A DNA stretch of 25,501 nucleotides from a virus: positions 19,262 through 44,762 of the IMG/VR virus record IMGVR_UViG_3300030104_003429; one strand, 5' to 3'. Shown in pieces: positions 24,084 through 25,501 of this stretch. Made by a program: the position numbers and the translations under genes. The stretch's first letter is position 1; every line of letters starts with the position of its first letter. The notes under the pieces were generated by a model that was not told the origin of the DNA, did no database searches, and saw only the letters and a list, made by a program, of their open reading frames with translations.

Positions 24084-25501
24084 TAGGCAAAAAATGATTC
24101 TAAGTTTGCAGTTTTCTCAACACTCCAACCGATAGCATCAAGAATAATTTTTAGGGGTTCAAGGAATGCCTTCTCAAATTGTAAGTCATGATCGATGTAT
24201 TTGTCAAGTCCTAACTCGACAGGATAATCTTGTATGAAAGACAAGACATTCTCGTGAATAGTATTTGGTTTTTTCAAATAACAGAATTTAATCTTTTCAC
24301 CATTCTGAATTAGAGAATACTTATTAGTAAGTTTTCTCTCTTTAATATAATGGTTGAACAACAGTGCTCCCCTGACATGAATAGGAGTTCCTTTGATATA
24401 GATGCTAGAGTGGGATTTGTACTTCTGAACATCACTAACTGACCGAGGAAATGATATCTCCTCAGGAGGTAAAGTCCTAAACTTTTTTCGACACCCATCT
24501 ATGTAGTTGATTACATCATCCTCTGTGCCATTCATCATTATCTTGAACGCATCCTTCAACATATTTCTACAAGAAGCAGGAGTAGAAGATTTGACAGACT
24601 CAATACCCATAACTTTTAGTTTAGGTTGTTCATATCTAACTCCTTCACTATCCCATACATTAAGGATGTATCTCTTCTTAGCAGTCCATATACCACGATC
24701 AGCAATGTTCTCACGCTTCATGAACATCTTCTGATCATAAGCATTCAAATAGTCTGCTAATTCTTTGTAGGATTGGTCGATGAACGGTTCCAATTTCTCC
24801 TTACAGATCGTATCAAGAAACGAGACAACTTTTTCATTAGATTTTTCTTTATCTCCGAATATAAGATCCACCAAAGGACCAAGATTAAGATAAAGGGAAT
24901 CAGTATCACTAGCGATGACATAATCAACCTCTTGTGTTTTGAGAATTTTGTTCAAGTAGTTGTTCATTTTGTTCTCTATCCATCTGATAGAGACCTGTCC
25001 AGACAATGTAATTGCCTCTGCGTTTGCTAATTTATAATAGCGGAAGTATTGATTACCAATCGCACCATAGGCAGAGTTGAGAGATATCTTCTTTGCCATC
25101 TGGATGTTGTTACACCTTGCAATTTCTTTTTCAAGGGCAACCGTTGGTGTTTTTTCATACTTCTTCTTAGCATCGATCATCCTCTTCTTAAAGATCACAC
25201 GCTCGTTATACATCTTTTCCATCAACTCTGGAAGGAATCCTCTCTTATCCTTTCTATACTGTGCCCCATTAGCAGCAACAGCATCCTTACCATCTATTTC
25301 TATCTCTCCTTCAAGGATTCTATCAACAGTTGCTTTTGGATGTCTACTCTCCCTGAGCGTTTCTGGGGAGATATTGTACTGCATAATAAGATGAGGATAC
25401 AGACTGTTGAGGTCAAAACTAACAACCCAATCATACTTTCCTGGTATCGGTTCCTTGACATAAGCACCTGCGTATTTGTCAGATTTATCTGACTGTTCTT
25501 T
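24083..25501 (-). CDS. 43: DNA polymerase (gp43-like, family B), C-terminal part; N-terminus beyond window
   Basis: 472 residues are visible and the frame is open to the right edge, so the gene starts outside the window. Polymerase motif A is DLNSLYPH (visible residues 30-37), motif B is KKISLNSAYGAIGN (about 138-150), and motif C is the catalytic ASDTDSLYL (DTDS at 199-202). The exonuclease domain is not in view. It replicates the phage genome with gp41, gp61 and UvsX. The first visible ATG at 25384 is internal and not a start. Confidence 0.95.
   Translation of the reverse strand, partial: KEQSDKSDKYAGAYVKEPIPGKYDWVVSFDLNSLYPHLIMQYNISPETLRESRHPKATVDRILEGEIEIDGKDAVAANGAQYRKDKRGFLPELMEKMYNERVIFKKRMIDAKKKYEKTPTVALEKEIARCNNIQMAKKISLNSAYGAIGNQYFRYYKLANAEAITLSGQVSIRWIENKMNNYLNKILKTQEVDYVIASDTDSLYLNLGPLVDLIFGDKEKSNEKVVSFLDTICKEKLEPFIDQSYKELADYLNAYDQKMFMKRENIADRGIWTAKKRYILNVWDSEGVRYEQPKLKVMGIESVKSSTPASCRNMLKDAFKIMMNGTEDDVINYIDGCRKKFRTLPPEEISFPRSVSDVQKYKSHSSIYIKGTPIHVRGALLFNHYIKERKLTNKYSLIQNGEKIKFCYLKKPNTIHENVLSFIQDYPVELGLDKYIDHDLQFEKAFLEPLKIILDAIGWSVEKTANLESFFA

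Overview
The window is a dense, almost entirely minus-strand stretch of an AT-rich, T4-like marine cyanophage genome (myovirus). The call rests on co-occurrence of a gp43 family B DNA polymerase (C-terminal part), UvsX, gp41 helicase, gp61 primase, NrdA/NrdB, a MazG-like protein, T4-type late promoters (NATAAATA) and two host-derived photosynthetic genes: pebS (phycoerythrobilin synthase, very like the Prochlorococcus phage P-SSM2 protein) and ndhI (an NDH-1 subunit). A Prochlorococcus or marine Synechococcus host is inferred. I see no tRNA, CRISPR array or insertion sequence, and no gap above 300 bases. Every plus-strand open frame looks like a shadow.

Transcription runs from high to low coordinates. 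Region A (25501-18684) is mostly replication and nucleotide metabolism: gp43, two tiny genes, uvsX, gp41, a 2OG-Fe(II) oxygenase-like protein, MazG and a 366-aa unknown. Region B (18677-12833) opens with another 2OG oxygenase, then a late-type island: a nucleotidyltransferase-domain protein with a T4 capsid-targeting-like N-terminus, lysine-rich conserved cyanophage proteins (one apparently split at an A11 run), a small helical protein, a glycine/threonine-rich virion protein, conserved small proteins and a coiled-coil membrane protein. Region C (12861-8343) is gp61 primase, nrdA, nrdB and a 39-aa gene. Region D (8315-6235) is a second late-type island. Region E (6278-402) is the accessory region: pebS, a GIY-YIG nuclease, a methyltransferase, ndhI, five consecutive overlapping 2OG-Fe(II) oxygenase-like genes and three small genes. 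A perfect consensus sigma70-type promoter (394-422) then starts a new unit at the left edge.

Functional reading: NrdA/NrdB supply deoxynucleotides to the gp43/UvsX/gp41/gp61 replisome. PebS draws on reduced ferredoxin, and NdhI is the cluster-bearing arm of the ferredoxin-linked NDH-1 complex, so both touch the host ferredoxin pool. The seven 2OG oxygenase-like proteins (five clustered) would draw on 2-oxoglutarate and oxygen; their substrates cannot be read from sequence. The late islands are marked by NATAAATA motifs placed at the 3' ends of, or just after, the preceding genes.

Most promising leads: the ndhI-pebS-2OG oxygenase accessory region, the homopolymer frame break at 16152-16162, and the capsid-targeting-like N-termini on two late proteins.
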